Shown piece after piece: positions 27,763 to 35,485 of a stretch of 64,000 bases of DNA (its first letter is position 1; every line of letters starts with the position of its first letter). This stretch comes from Paenibacillus thalictri. GTDB taxonomy: Bacteria > Bacillota > Bacilli > Paenibacillales > NBRC-103111. The DNA is taken from positions 62,001-126,000 of the forward strand of contig NZ_SIRE01000008.1 of NCBI RefSeq assembly GCF_004307995.1, in the 5' to 3' direction. The notes below the pieces were generated by a model. It was not told the origin of the DNA and searched no databases. It was given only the letters and a program-made list of their open reading frames with translations. A program made the translations under genes and the position numbers.

Positions 27763-29064
27763 ATGCAGCTTCATTCCATGAAGGTTGAACAGGGCAGGGG
27801 CGTTCCAGATCAAGTGAGAACTTACGCGGAGTCCCTGGAGAAGCTGCGGCAGCTCCACAAAAAAACGTTAGTTATTGTGGTTTTGTCGCAAATGTTTGGC
27901 GGCGCCGGTCTTGCAGCGGGCGTAACGGTAGGCGCTCTGCTTGCGCAGCAAATGCTCGGCACGGACAGCTTTGCCGGGGTTCCGGCGGCGCTGTTTACAT
28001 TAGGATCCGCGGCTGCGGCGCTGGCGGTCGGCCGGCTCTCGCAGAAGTTCGGCCGCCGGGCCGGATTGGCGGCAGGGTTTCTAACAGGCAGCTTAGGTGC
28101 GGTAGGCATCGTTATCGCGTCCGTGCTGAATTCGCTGCCCTTGCTTTTTCTGGCTTTATTGATTTATGGAGCCGGTACGGCCACCAATTTGCAGGCACGT
28201 TATGCCGGTACGGACTTGGCGCTGCCTACGCAGCGGGCAAAAGCGATCAGCACCGCCATGGTGTTTACGACGTTTGGCGCGGTGGCCGGTCCGAATCTTG
28301 TTGATGTGATGGGGCGCGTCGCCGCCGCGATGAGTATCCCGCCGCTAGCCGGACCGTTCTTATTGGCTGCAGCCGCATATCTGCTGGCCGGACTGGTGCT
28401 GCTGTTTTTCCTGCGGCCCGATCCATTGATCGTGGCTAAAGCTGTTGCCGAAAATATGCCTATAGAAGAAAACACGGTCAATACAAGCGCTCAAACGGCA
28501 AGCATTCGCAAGTCGGGCCTATTCGTCGGCGCGTCAGTGATGGTACTCACACAAATTGTGATGGTGGCGATTATGACGATGACCCCAGTCCATATGAAGC
28601 ATAACGGGCATGGGATGAGCGAGGTCGGAATCGTGATCGGAATTCATATTGCGGCGATGTATTTGCCGTCTCTTGTAACCGGTTATCTCGTTGATAAGTA
28701 CGGACGCACGCCGATGTCTTATGCATCCGGCATTACGCTGCTGCTCGCCGGTATGCTTGCCGCGTGGGCTCCGCACGATTCGATGGTACTGCTTGTTTGC
28801 GCATTGGCGCTGCTTGGCTTGGGTTGGAATTTCGGTTTGATTAGCGGTACGGCAACGATTGTGGATGCGACGCCGGCGAGCGTTCGGGCCAAAACGCAAG
28901 GAACAATTGACGTGCTGATTGCATTAGCCGGTGCGTCCGGCGGAGCCATGTCCGGGATCGTAGCCGCGCAGACCAGCTACTCGACGTTGTCTCTTGCCGG
29001 CGGATTTCTGTCCTTGCTGCTGATTCCGGTTGTTATTTGGAAGCGTGAGCGCAGAAAGAATTAA
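27763..29064 (+). CDS. MFS transporter
   Basis: A 433-residue major facilitator with about 12 transmembrane helices. The motif-A-like loop between helices 2 and 3 is GRLSQKFGRRAG, and YLVDKYGRTP appears in the second half. A central hydrophilic loop lies near residue 235. Substrate is unknown. A shared operator with the ArsR-rhodanese gene suggests export of a toxic or sulfur-related compound. The start at ATG 27763 has a somewhat distant ribosome site (AAAGGAG); ATG 27778 is an alternative. Confidence 0.87.
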   Translation: MQLHSMKVEQGRGVPDQVRTYAESLEKLRQLHKKTLVIVVLSQMFGGAGLAAGVTVGALLAQQMLGTDSFAGVPAALFTLGSAAAALAVGRLSQKFGRRAGLAAGFLTGSLGAVGIVIASVLNSLPLLFLALLIYGAGTATNLQARYAGTDLALPTQRAKAISTAMVFTTFGAVAGPNLVDVMGRVAAAMSIPPLAGPFLLAAAAYLLAGLVLLFFLRPDPLIVAKAVAENMPIEENTVNTSAQTASIRKSGLFVGASVMVLTQIVMVAIMTMTPVHMKHNGHGMSEVGIVIGIHIAAMYLPSLVTGYLVDKYGRTPMSYASGITLLLAGMLAAWAPHDSMVLLVCALALLGLGWNFGLISGTATIVDATPASVRAKTQGTIDVLIALAGASGGAMSGIVAAQTSYSTLSLAGGFLSLLLIPVVIWKRERRKN

Positions 29065-29120
29065 CTTGGTCGTACATTCCGGTGCGCTCGCTTTCATTGC
29101 GGTTAGTGTTCTCGGTAGGG

Positions 29121-29150
29121 TCGATCCGGCGTTTCAGCCGGTTTTATCGA
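29121..29150 (+). terminator. Probable terminator after the MFS gene
   Basis: CCGGC (29126-29130) pairs with GCCGG (29137-29141), extended by TCGAT/ATCGA, with a short T-run; moderate quality. Confidence 0.5.
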
Positions 29151-29245
29151 TATTCCTTTTCCTTTTTCACTCATTGTACTTCGTTAAGATTTAAACACAT
29201 ACACATCTATGTAACCATTTGTGACGAAAAAGGAGCCGATCGGAT

Positions 29246-29695
29246 ATGTTGGTAGCCCTTGTCGATAATGAGCCGCTTAGAGAGAAAATGGAGGTATTGT
29301 TGTATGACGAAATGTGGAAACCTCTAGGCATGGGCAGGGAATCGAGAAAAGCGCTCTCTATGGAAGGTGAGGAAATCGGCTTTGCTTGTGTGGAGGATGA
29401 GGAGGTTCTCGGTGCCATGGTCCTATTCCTCAACGGAACGCTGGCGGAAATTCGTTTTGCAGCGGTTTCCGCTCAAGCGCGGAATAAAGGGATCGGACGC
29501 CGTTTATGGGAAGAGGTTGCGGCTTACGTAGAGCGACATACCGGCATCGATACGGTCGAACTCCACTCCCGAAACAACGCAATTGAATTCTGGAGCCGTC
29601 TCGGATTTCAAGAAGCTTCTCCGTGGCTGGACCATAGATTATATGAACCGCATGGCATTCGCTTTAAGAAGATGAAATACGTATTGCGTTCATAA
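29246..29695 (+). CDS. GNAT family acetyltransferase
   Basis: A 149-residue N-acetyltransferase. The acetyl-CoA loop is ARNKGIGRRLW, followed by the helix and VELHSRNNAIEFWSRLGF, the usual GNAT C-terminal half. AAGGAG lies 11 bases before ATG 29246. Its acceptor is unknown, and it appears to be a single-gene unit not linked to the sugar operons. Confidence 0.85.
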   Translation: MLVALVDNEPLREKMEVLLYDEMWKPLGMGRESRKALSMEGEEIGFACVEDEEVLGAMVLFLNGTLAEIRFAAVSAQARNKGIGRRLWEEVAAYVERHTGIDTVELHSRNNAIEFWSRLGFQEASPWLDHRLYEPHGIRFKKMKYVLRS

Positions 29696-30103
29696 ATGAT
29701 TGCTGCACTAACGGCGAATTGTTGGAATTTTGCAGGCGGTCAGCGTATGGGATCAGGGATTGCCGCTTGGAACCTGGGCGTGCTCCCGCTGTATATCGTA
29801 AGATCATTCGAACACCTTCAAGAGATTGCGTCCATATCGCCAGGTATGGAAACGGCCTTGAGGGTGTTTTTGCGTTGTGTACGTAAAAAAATGCCCCCAC
29901 GAAGTAAAGAGAGGCTTCTTTTTGCGTTATTTGATAACGATTACAATGAAGAAAAGCTCCTGCCGAACCTTTTGAGGCTGAGCGGCCGCATTGTGCGGAA
30001 GCTTATCGGCGAATCAGAACGGTTCAGCTCTGCTGATAAGGTATATATTCTGATTCTGCAACAATGAGGAGTATAATGAAAACTATCTGAAGGGGGAATT
30101 AGC
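29696..30103 (+). other. Intergenic region with terminator and cre-type promoter
   Basis: A 408-base stretch in which I accept no gene. An ATG at 29696 opens a 123-codon frame, but it has no ribosome site and is crossed by a strong terminator (29812-29871: ACACCTTCAAG with CTTGAGGGTGT, then Ts). The second half holds TGATAACGATTACAAT (29932-29947), a cre-like site (12 of 14 positions, 29932-29945) overlapping a TACAAT -10. A second TATAAT occurs at 30072-30077. Confidence 0.6.
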
Positions 30104-31630
30104 TTGAAACGTTTTACAACGATCGCAGCAGCACTGCTTTTGACACCGGCTTTGGTTTTAACCGGATGTGGCGCATCGGGGGATAAAGGAGCTTCGCCAG
30201 CGGGCGGAGACAAGGCTCAAACCGAGGCTAAGAAGGAGATGGTCACGATTAAGGTGGCCGGCTTCAGCGATTTTTTCAAAGGCGACGATAGTCCGGGTAT
30301 GAAGGTCGTCAAAGATTTTAACGACAAATACAAAGGGCAAATCAACGTCGTTGTGCAGTATATGCCTACGTCCCAATACAGTACCGCGATTCAGGCCGCG
30401 ATTGCAAGCAACGATCTGCCTGACATCTTTTTGACTCCGCAAGGGATGGATTTGCGCCAGATCGTCAAAAGCGGCTGGGCTAAACCACTCGACGAATATG
30501 TGTCGAAAAACTTCAAGGACCGTTTTACAACCGGCTCGTTTGAAGACGGGGTCAACGTTTTTGAAGGTAAAACGTACAGCTGGCCGCTCGGCGGGCAAAA
30601 CATGCGCTCCATGCTGTATTACAACAAAAAAGTAATGAGAGACGCGGGTCTCGATCCGAACAAACCGCCAAAAACATGGGACGAGCTGCGGCAAATGTCC
30701 AAAGTGATTGCCGATAAAGGCAAAGGCGACGTGTACGGCCTTATCTTCCCGGGCGGAGAACCGATCCCGATGGATCAGGTGGTCATGGGGCTGACGGCCA
30801 GCGCGATTCCGACCCACGGCGATCTGCCTGGCTTTAATCTGAAAACAGGCAAATATGTGTTTGATTCCAAAGAATGGACCGATGCGGTCAAACTGCTGCA
30901 AGCGATGAAAAAAGACGGATCGATTTTGCCTTCCTCTTATTCGTTGAAAGCTCCGGAAGCGACAGTGCTGTTCGGGGAAAACAAAGCGGCGTTTTTCATT
31001 GACGCCCGTTACCGGATGTGGCAGGTTAAACGCGACGTGCCAAACGCAGAGTTTGACATGTCCCCGGTTCCGCAGCAGGATGGCAAAGAGCCTTTCTACG
31101 GGTATACATTAGCCAGCCGTGCCGGATATATGATTTCTTCCAACTCCAAGCATCCGGAAGTAGCCGGTAAATTTATCGACGAAGCATTTGCGTCGAAAGA
31201 GTTTTTCAAGAGCACGCTGCAAAGCGGTGTCAGCATGACGCCAATCGATGAATTAAACAAGGACAAGTCGCTGTATCCGTATCCGGAGTTTAACACGTTC
31301 TACAACTTGCATATGACGGAGATGAGACTGGGTCCGAGCACAACAAAGCGGAATCCGAATACGGCAAACGTGATCGCCGAATTGGGGGAAATGCGCCAAT
31401 CGAAAATCAAACCGATCTTCGGCGACCTGCTGATTACGCTGCTGATGGAAGATAAGGGCAATGTGGACTCGGTGCTGAAGGACTACAACAGCAAATTAAA
31501 TGCGGGATTGCAGGCGGCGATCGATAAAGTGAATAAATCCGGCGCCGAAGTCAGCTTGAACGATTTTACATTCCCGAACTGGGATCCGGCCAAAGATTAC
31601 ACGGACGATATGTATAAAGCGCTCAAATAG
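30104..31630 (+). CDS. Solute-binding lipoprotein, family 1
   Basis: A 508-residue sugar-binding protein. The signal peptide ends in LTGC (C22). It starts at TTG 30104 behind AAGGGGGAA. No permease is adjacent: the next gene is a sulfatase, and an orphan permease pair begins at 33673 under a promoter with nearly the same cre/-10 element. The protein therefore probably serves those permeases. Cargo is likely a sulfated oligosaccharide by context. Confidence 0.9.
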   Translation: MKRFTTIAAALLLTPALVLTGCGASGDKGASPAGGDKAQTEAKKEMVTIKVAGFSDFFKGDDSPGMKVVKDFNDKYKGQINVVVQYMPTSQYSTAIQAAIASNDLPDIFLTPQGMDLRQIVKSGWAKPLDEYVSKNFKDRFTTGSFEDGVNVFEGKTYSWPLGGQNMRSMLYYNKKVMRDAGLDPNKPPKTWDELRQMSKVIADKGKGDVYGLIFPGGEPIPMDQVVMGLTASAIPTHGDLPGFNLKTGKYVFDSKEWTDAVKLLQAMKKDGSILPSSYSLKAPEATVLFGENKAAFFIDARYRMWQVKRDVPNAEFDMSPVPQQDGKEPFYGYTLASRAGYMISSNSKHPEVAGKFIDEAFASKEFFKSTLQSGVSMTPIDELNKDKSLYPYPEFNTFYNLHMTEMRLGPSTTKRNPNTANVIAELGEMRQSKIKPIFGDLLITLLMEDKGNVDSVLKDYNSKLNAGLQAAIDKVNKSGAEVSLNDFTFPNWDPAKDYTDDMYKALK

Positions 31631-31656
31631 TTCGTTAGGGGAGGAGGAATGATTCG

Positions 31657-33132
31657 ATGAACGTGTTAGTTATTATGTCCGACGAGCATTCCCACAATGT
31701 CATGGGCTGCTCCGGCCATCCGATCGTACGGACCCCCGTATTGGACCGTCTGGCCGAAGAAGGAACGTTATTTACGAACGCTTATACCAACTGTCCGGTA
31801 TGCACGCCGGCACGGGCCAGCTTTTTTACGGGCCGTTATGTTCACGAGCTCGGAACGTGGGATAACGCAACTCCCTATGACGGCAAAATCAAAGGGATGT
31901 CCCAGCATTTGGCCCAACACGGACAAACGATGCACAGTATCGGCAAGCTGGACCTGCATCCGGACGGGCAATACGACGGTCTGGATGCAAGCCGGGCCGG
32001 GCACCGCAGCCGTATTGACCTCGGGGCGTTTTTCCGGGAAACGGGCGAGCCGAAACCATTGGTTGAGGAAAGATACCGGCGGATCGGCATCCGCGACGGG
32101 CAAAGCAATGATGGGCGTGTGCTGGATGAAACGGTGCAGTGGTTAAAGCAGCGTGCTGCCAATCAGCAGCAGGACGCTGAGCAGCCTTGGTTTTTATACG
32201 TCGGTTTCTCGCATCCGCATTTTCCGTTTTATGTAAAACAAGAATATTGGGAATACTACGAAAAACTTGTGCAGGATGTGCCGGAATTTCTAAACAGGCC
32301 GTTTACCGAGTTAAACGAACCGCTGCAAGCGATGAGGCATTATTTCAGGTCCGACGTGGTGGACGAGGAAACGATCCGGCGTATGCATATCGGGTATTAT
32401 GCGCTTGTCAACGAGTTGGACGACAACATCGGAACGATTATTCGCACCTTGCAGGAGGAAGGGCTGTACGACGATACGCTGATCATTTATACCAGCGATC
32501 ACGGCGAACAGCTTGGACGGCATGGGCTGTGGTTCAAGTGCAGCATGTACGAGGAAACCTCCAATGTCCCGCTGATCGTCAAAGGTCCGCGTGTGGCGCA
32601 TAGCGGCATAATCGAGCAGCCGGTTTCACTTGTCGATATTTTCCCGACCGTATGCGATGGACTTGAGGTGCCGGTTCCGCAAGATGTGCCGGGCAGATCG
32701 CTGCTGCAGCTGACGGGCGGAGAACAAGATGAAACGCGCAATGATTTTGCGTTCAGTGAATACCACGGTCACGGCATGCCTGTCGGCATGTATATGATCC
32801 GCTGGCAGCGATGGAAATACGTTCATTTTACCGGCGGAGTCGAACCGCAGTTGTTCGACTTGGAGCAGGACCCGGCTGAGATGCACAATCTCGCGGCAGA
32901 TCCGGATATGCCGCCGTCGCTGCAGGAAGTGCTAAAGCAATGTTACAGCAGGCTGATCAGCGTATGCGATCCGGAAGCGGTGGAAGAGCGGGCCAAGGCG
33001 TTTCAAGCGAAAACAAAACAGGAGCTGGGCATCGAGTCCTTTAGTGTCGGCGACCCCGCGTCCAGCGGTTATGTGGACATGAAGTTCAAAGTCCCGCATC
33101 CCGAATACAGTCTTACGCAGAAACAGTCATAA
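31657..33132 (+). CDS. Type I sulfatase
   Basis: A 491-residue formylglycine sulfatase without a signal peptide. The N-terminal metal strand is VLVIMSDEHSHN, the activation motif CTPARASFFTG has catalytic C49, and YTSDHGEQLGRHGLWFK supplies later ligands. It resembles choline-sulfatase-like enzymes in layout, but many members act on sugars. It is co-transcribed with the upstream binding lipoprotein (26-base gap with GGGGAGGAGG) and ends at a strong terminator. Confidence 0.93.
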   Translation: MNVLVIMSDEHSHNVMGCSGHPIVRTPVLDRLAEEGTLFTNAYTNCPVCTPARASFFTGRYVHELGTWDNATPYDGKIKGMSQHLAQHGQTMHSIGKLDLHPDGQYDGLDASRAGHRSRIDLGAFFRETGEPKPLVEERYRRIGIRDGQSNDGRVLDETVQWLKQRAANQQQDAEQPWFLYVGFSHPHFPFYVKQEYWEYYEKLVQDVPEFLNRPFTELNEPLQAMRHYFRSDVVDEETIRRMHIGYYALVNELDDNIGTIIRTLQEEGLYDDTLIIYTSDHGEQLGRHGLWFKCSMYEETSNVPLIVKGPRVAHSGIIEQPVSLVDIFPTVCDGLEVPVPQDVPGRSLLQLTGGEQDETRNDFAFSEYHGHGMPVGMYMIRWQRWKYVHFTGGVEPQLFDLEQDPAEMHNLAADPDMPPSLQEVLKQCYSRLISVCDPEAVEERAKAFQAKTKQELGIESFSVGDPASSGYVDMKFKVPHPEYSLTQKQS

Positions 33133-33205
33133 CTCATCCGGAACTCGTTTATGCAGTCTCGCACTGGAGCCATGATAGCTTAATCCAAAATAATATAACA
33201 TCAAG

Positions 33206-33238
33206 AGGACAGCCGCTTTTGCTAGGGCTGTCCTTCTT
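33206..33238 (+). terminator. Terminator of the binding protein-sulfatase unit
   Basis: AGGACAGCC (33206-33214) pairs perfectly with GGCTGTCCT (33226-33234), followed by a T-rich tail. Confidence 0.85.
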
Positions 33239-33285
33239 TAGCTTCGTTTTTGATAGCAGGGGAAAGAGTATTCGTCATGTTGCCA

Positions 33286-33456
33286 GGCACATAGCGGAAC
33301 TAAGAATTGGCATTGTCACTGGGCACATAGCTGAACAAAGGGCTGGGTACGGGATGGAGAAGCGGCAGCGTCCGCTTTTAAATTCAAGGCCCGACCGCTC
33401 CTATCTAATCATAGGGCCATGAATTTAATTGGCGGTCGGAATCCCGTACCCAGCCC
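33286..33456. repeat. Repeat-rich, highly structured intergenic element
   Basis: Two direct repeats of 19 bases (33286-33304 and 33322-33340, 17 identical) lead into a perfect 16-bp inverted repeat (33340-33355 with 33441-33456). Inside it are a 6-bp hairpin (33360-33377), a 13-bp stem with one mismatch (33380-33392 with 33414-33426), and GACCGC (33393-33398) complementary to GCGGTC (33432-33437) in pseudoknot arrangement. Degenerate copies of related words continue to about 33545. Part of a 540-base gap without a credible gene. It could be a small repeat element or a structured RNA. Confidence 0.6.
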
Positions 33457-33587
33457 CTCAAGTGCGTCGCAGTAGCTCATAAGCACGTACCTAGCCCTCC
33501 TAGCCTTCCCAGCGCGCAACAGTAACTAATGGTAACTCATGGCACAGTCTCTTCCCGCTCCATAACCATTCATGTAAAAGTAAAAAA

Positions 33588-33605
33588 TTTACCCCTTTAG
33601 GTAAA
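33588..33605. promoter_or_regulatory. Palindromic site upstream of the permease promoter
   Basis: TTTACC (33588-33593) and GGTAAA (33600-33605) form an inverted repeat with 6-base spacing, just upstream of the probable -35 at 33617. It may be an operator; the regulator is unknown. Confidence 0.35.
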
Positions 33606-33616
33606 GAGCGACTGCC

Positions 33617-33645
33617 TTAATGAAAGGACTGATAGCGATTACAAT
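33617..33645 (+). promoter_or_regulatory. Promoter with overlapping cre-like site
   Basis: TTAATG (33617-33622), a 17-bp spacer and TACAAT (33640-33645). TGATAGCGATTACA (33630-33643) fits cre at 12 of 14 positions, and the 16-base block 33630-33645 differs by one base from 29932-29947. Confidence 0.5.
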
Positions 33646-33672
33646 AAGAATATGACCAGGAGGGATGCACAT

Positions 33673-34611
33673 ATGGAACCAAACAAAAGGGGAGTCGGAA
33701 AAATAAGCAGAAACCGCAAAAAAAAGCTGCTGTTTTGTTATTTGTTTATTTTGCCGCAGCTGGCGCTTTTTCTTGCCTTTACCATTTATCCGATCATCAT
33801 GAGTTATGTGTACAGCTTTTTTAATTGGAACGGGTACGGTTCACTGCAGGAATTTGTCGGCTTCGCCAACTACATGGAGACGATCGCCGATCCGTTTTTT
33901 TGGAACGCCTTCAAAAACAGCTTTCTTTTTATGTTTTTTGTTGTACTGATTCAAGTGCCGCTGGCGCTGCTCATTGCGATTTTGCTCAACTCCAAGTGGC
34001 TGAAAGGGGCGACCTTCTACCGGACGATTTACTTTTTGCCGGTGGTGACGACAACAGCCGTAATCGGGCTGGTGATGCGGTTTATTTTCGGCGTATACAA
34101 AGGGCTTGTCAATGAACTGCTGATTACGGCGGGCATTATCGACAAACCGATCGATTGGCTCGGCTCTTTGGATACGGCGATGCTGGTCATCATTATGGTA
34201 GGCATCTGGAAAACATTTGGCATGAAAATGGTCTATTGGCTTGCTGCCCTGCAATCTTTGCCCAAAGAGCTGTTCGAAGCGGCCAAAGTCGACGGCGCAA
34301 ATATGTGGCAAACGTTCCGTTTCGTGATGCTGCCGCTCCTGCTGCCTGTAGGCAGCGTGATCGTGCTGTTGTCTTCGGTAAACGCACTTCACGTATTTGA
34401 CTTGGTGAAGTCGATGACCAACGGGGGGCCGGCTTTTCACACCGATATGGTCGATTTGTACATCTACCGGTACGCCTTTGAAGGCGGCGGCATGCCAAGA
34501 GCCGGTTTTGCGTCAGCAGCGGGTGTTGTGTACGGCTTCGCGATTTTGCTCGTATCGTTAATTCTCGGGCTTATCGTGAAAAAAACCGGAGGCAAACAAG
34601 CGTCGCACTAA
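33673..34611 (+). CDS. ABC sugar importer permease, MalF-like
   Basis: A 312-residue permease with about six helices and coupling loop FEAAKVDGANMWQTF. ATG 33673 is chosen because AGGAGGG sits 8 bases upstream; an ATG at 33652 precedes that site. There is no binding protein in this operon; the lipoprotein encoded at 30104 is the probable partner. It heads an operon running to the GH88 gene. Confidence 0.9.
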   Translation: MEPNKRGVGKISRNRKKKLLFCYLFILPQLALFLAFTIYPIIMSYVYSFFNWNGYGSLQEFVGFANYMETIADPFFWNAFKNSFLFMFFVVLIQVPLALLIAILLNSKWLKGATFYRTIYFLPVVTTTAVIGLVMRFIFGVYKGLVNELLITAGIIDKPIDWLGSLDTAMLVIIMVGIWKTFGMKMVYWLAALQSLPKELFEAAKVDGANMWQTFRFVMLPLLLPVGSVIVLLSSVNALHVFDLVKSMTNGGPAFHTDMVDLYIYRYAFEGGGMPRAGFASAAGVVYGFAILLVSLILGLIVKKTGGKQASH

Positions 34612-34626
34612 AAAGGGGGTTATGAC

Positions 34627-35469
34627 ATGAGTTTATCCAGACAAACAAAAGCGGCGCTGCGTTGGTGCGTTCATCTCGTGCTGATCGGCGTTGGCATCAT
34701 CTGGGTGTATCCGTTTGTATGGATGATTACATCTTCATTAAAAACAAATGCGGAATACATCTCCAAAGGGTATAAATTTCTGCCGGACAAATTTCAATTT
34801 GCGAATTACGTCCGGGCATGGGAAACCGCCAAATTTTCCACGTATTTTGTCAACACGGTGATCGTTTCGGTATTTGTGGTGGCCATCGTGGTCGCCGTAT
34901 GCGCGATGACCGGATATGTGTTAGGCCGCTACCGGTTTCCGGGCAGGATATTGTTTATGTCGGTCATAACTGCTACGATGTTTATGCCTAAAGGATATAC
35001 GATTATCCCGATTTATTTTTTGATTAATTTATTAGGGCTTAACAATACGTTGGCCGGTGTCATTTTGGCGGAAGTCGGCGGCGCTCACGTGCTGTTCATT
35101 CTGCTGTTCACTGCGCATTTCAGCGGCATCCCGAAAGAGCTGGAAGAAGCGTCGGAAATCGACGGCAGCGGATTTTTTCGCACTTTCGTGCAAATTATGC
35201 TGCCGCTGTCCAAGCCGATTTTGGCGACAACATGTATATTGCAATTTATGTGGGCATGGAATTCGTTCTTATTGCCGCTTATATTTACTTTAAGCAAGCC
35301 GGAGCTGCGGACGCTGGGCGTCGGCATGTACCAGTTCGTAGGGGAGTTCAGCGTGGACTGGACGGGCATGGCCGCGGCGGCCAGCATCTCCTTGCTGCCG
35401 ATTATCGCCATATTTATCGCCTTTCAGCGGTATTTCGTGGAAGGAGTCGCCGGCTCTGTGAAAGGTTAA
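34627..35469 (+). CDS. ABC sugar importer permease, MalG-like
   Basis: A 280-residue permease with coupling loop EEASEIDGSGFFRTF and family-typical C-terminus VEGVAGSVKG. It pairs with the preceding permease, 15 bases away. GGGGG precedes the start. No ATPase is encoded nearby. Confidence 0.9.
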   Translation: MSLSRQTKAALRWCVHLVLIGVGIIWVYPFVWMITSSLKTNAEYISKGYKFLPDKFQFANYVRAWETAKFSTYFVNTVIVSVFVVAIVVAVCAMTGYVLGRYRFPGRILFMSVITATMFMPKGYTIIPIYFLINLLGLNNTLAGVILAEVGGAHVLFILLFTAHFSGIPKELEEASEIDGSGFFRTFVQIMLPLSKPILATTCILQFMWAWNSFLLPLIFTLSKPELRTLGVGMYQFVGEFSVDWTGMAAAASISLLPIIAIFIAFQRYFVEGVAGSVKG

Positions 35470-35485
35470 ACGTTGGGGGAAATGT

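Noticed and set aside
29696..30067. Plus-strand frame of 123 codons after the GNAT gene
   Set aside because: No ribosome site, no domain, and crossed by a strong intrinsic terminator at 29812-29871.
33219..33422. Plus-strand frame of 67 codons
   Set aside because: Starts inside a terminator and runs through the repeat element; composition reflects the repeats.
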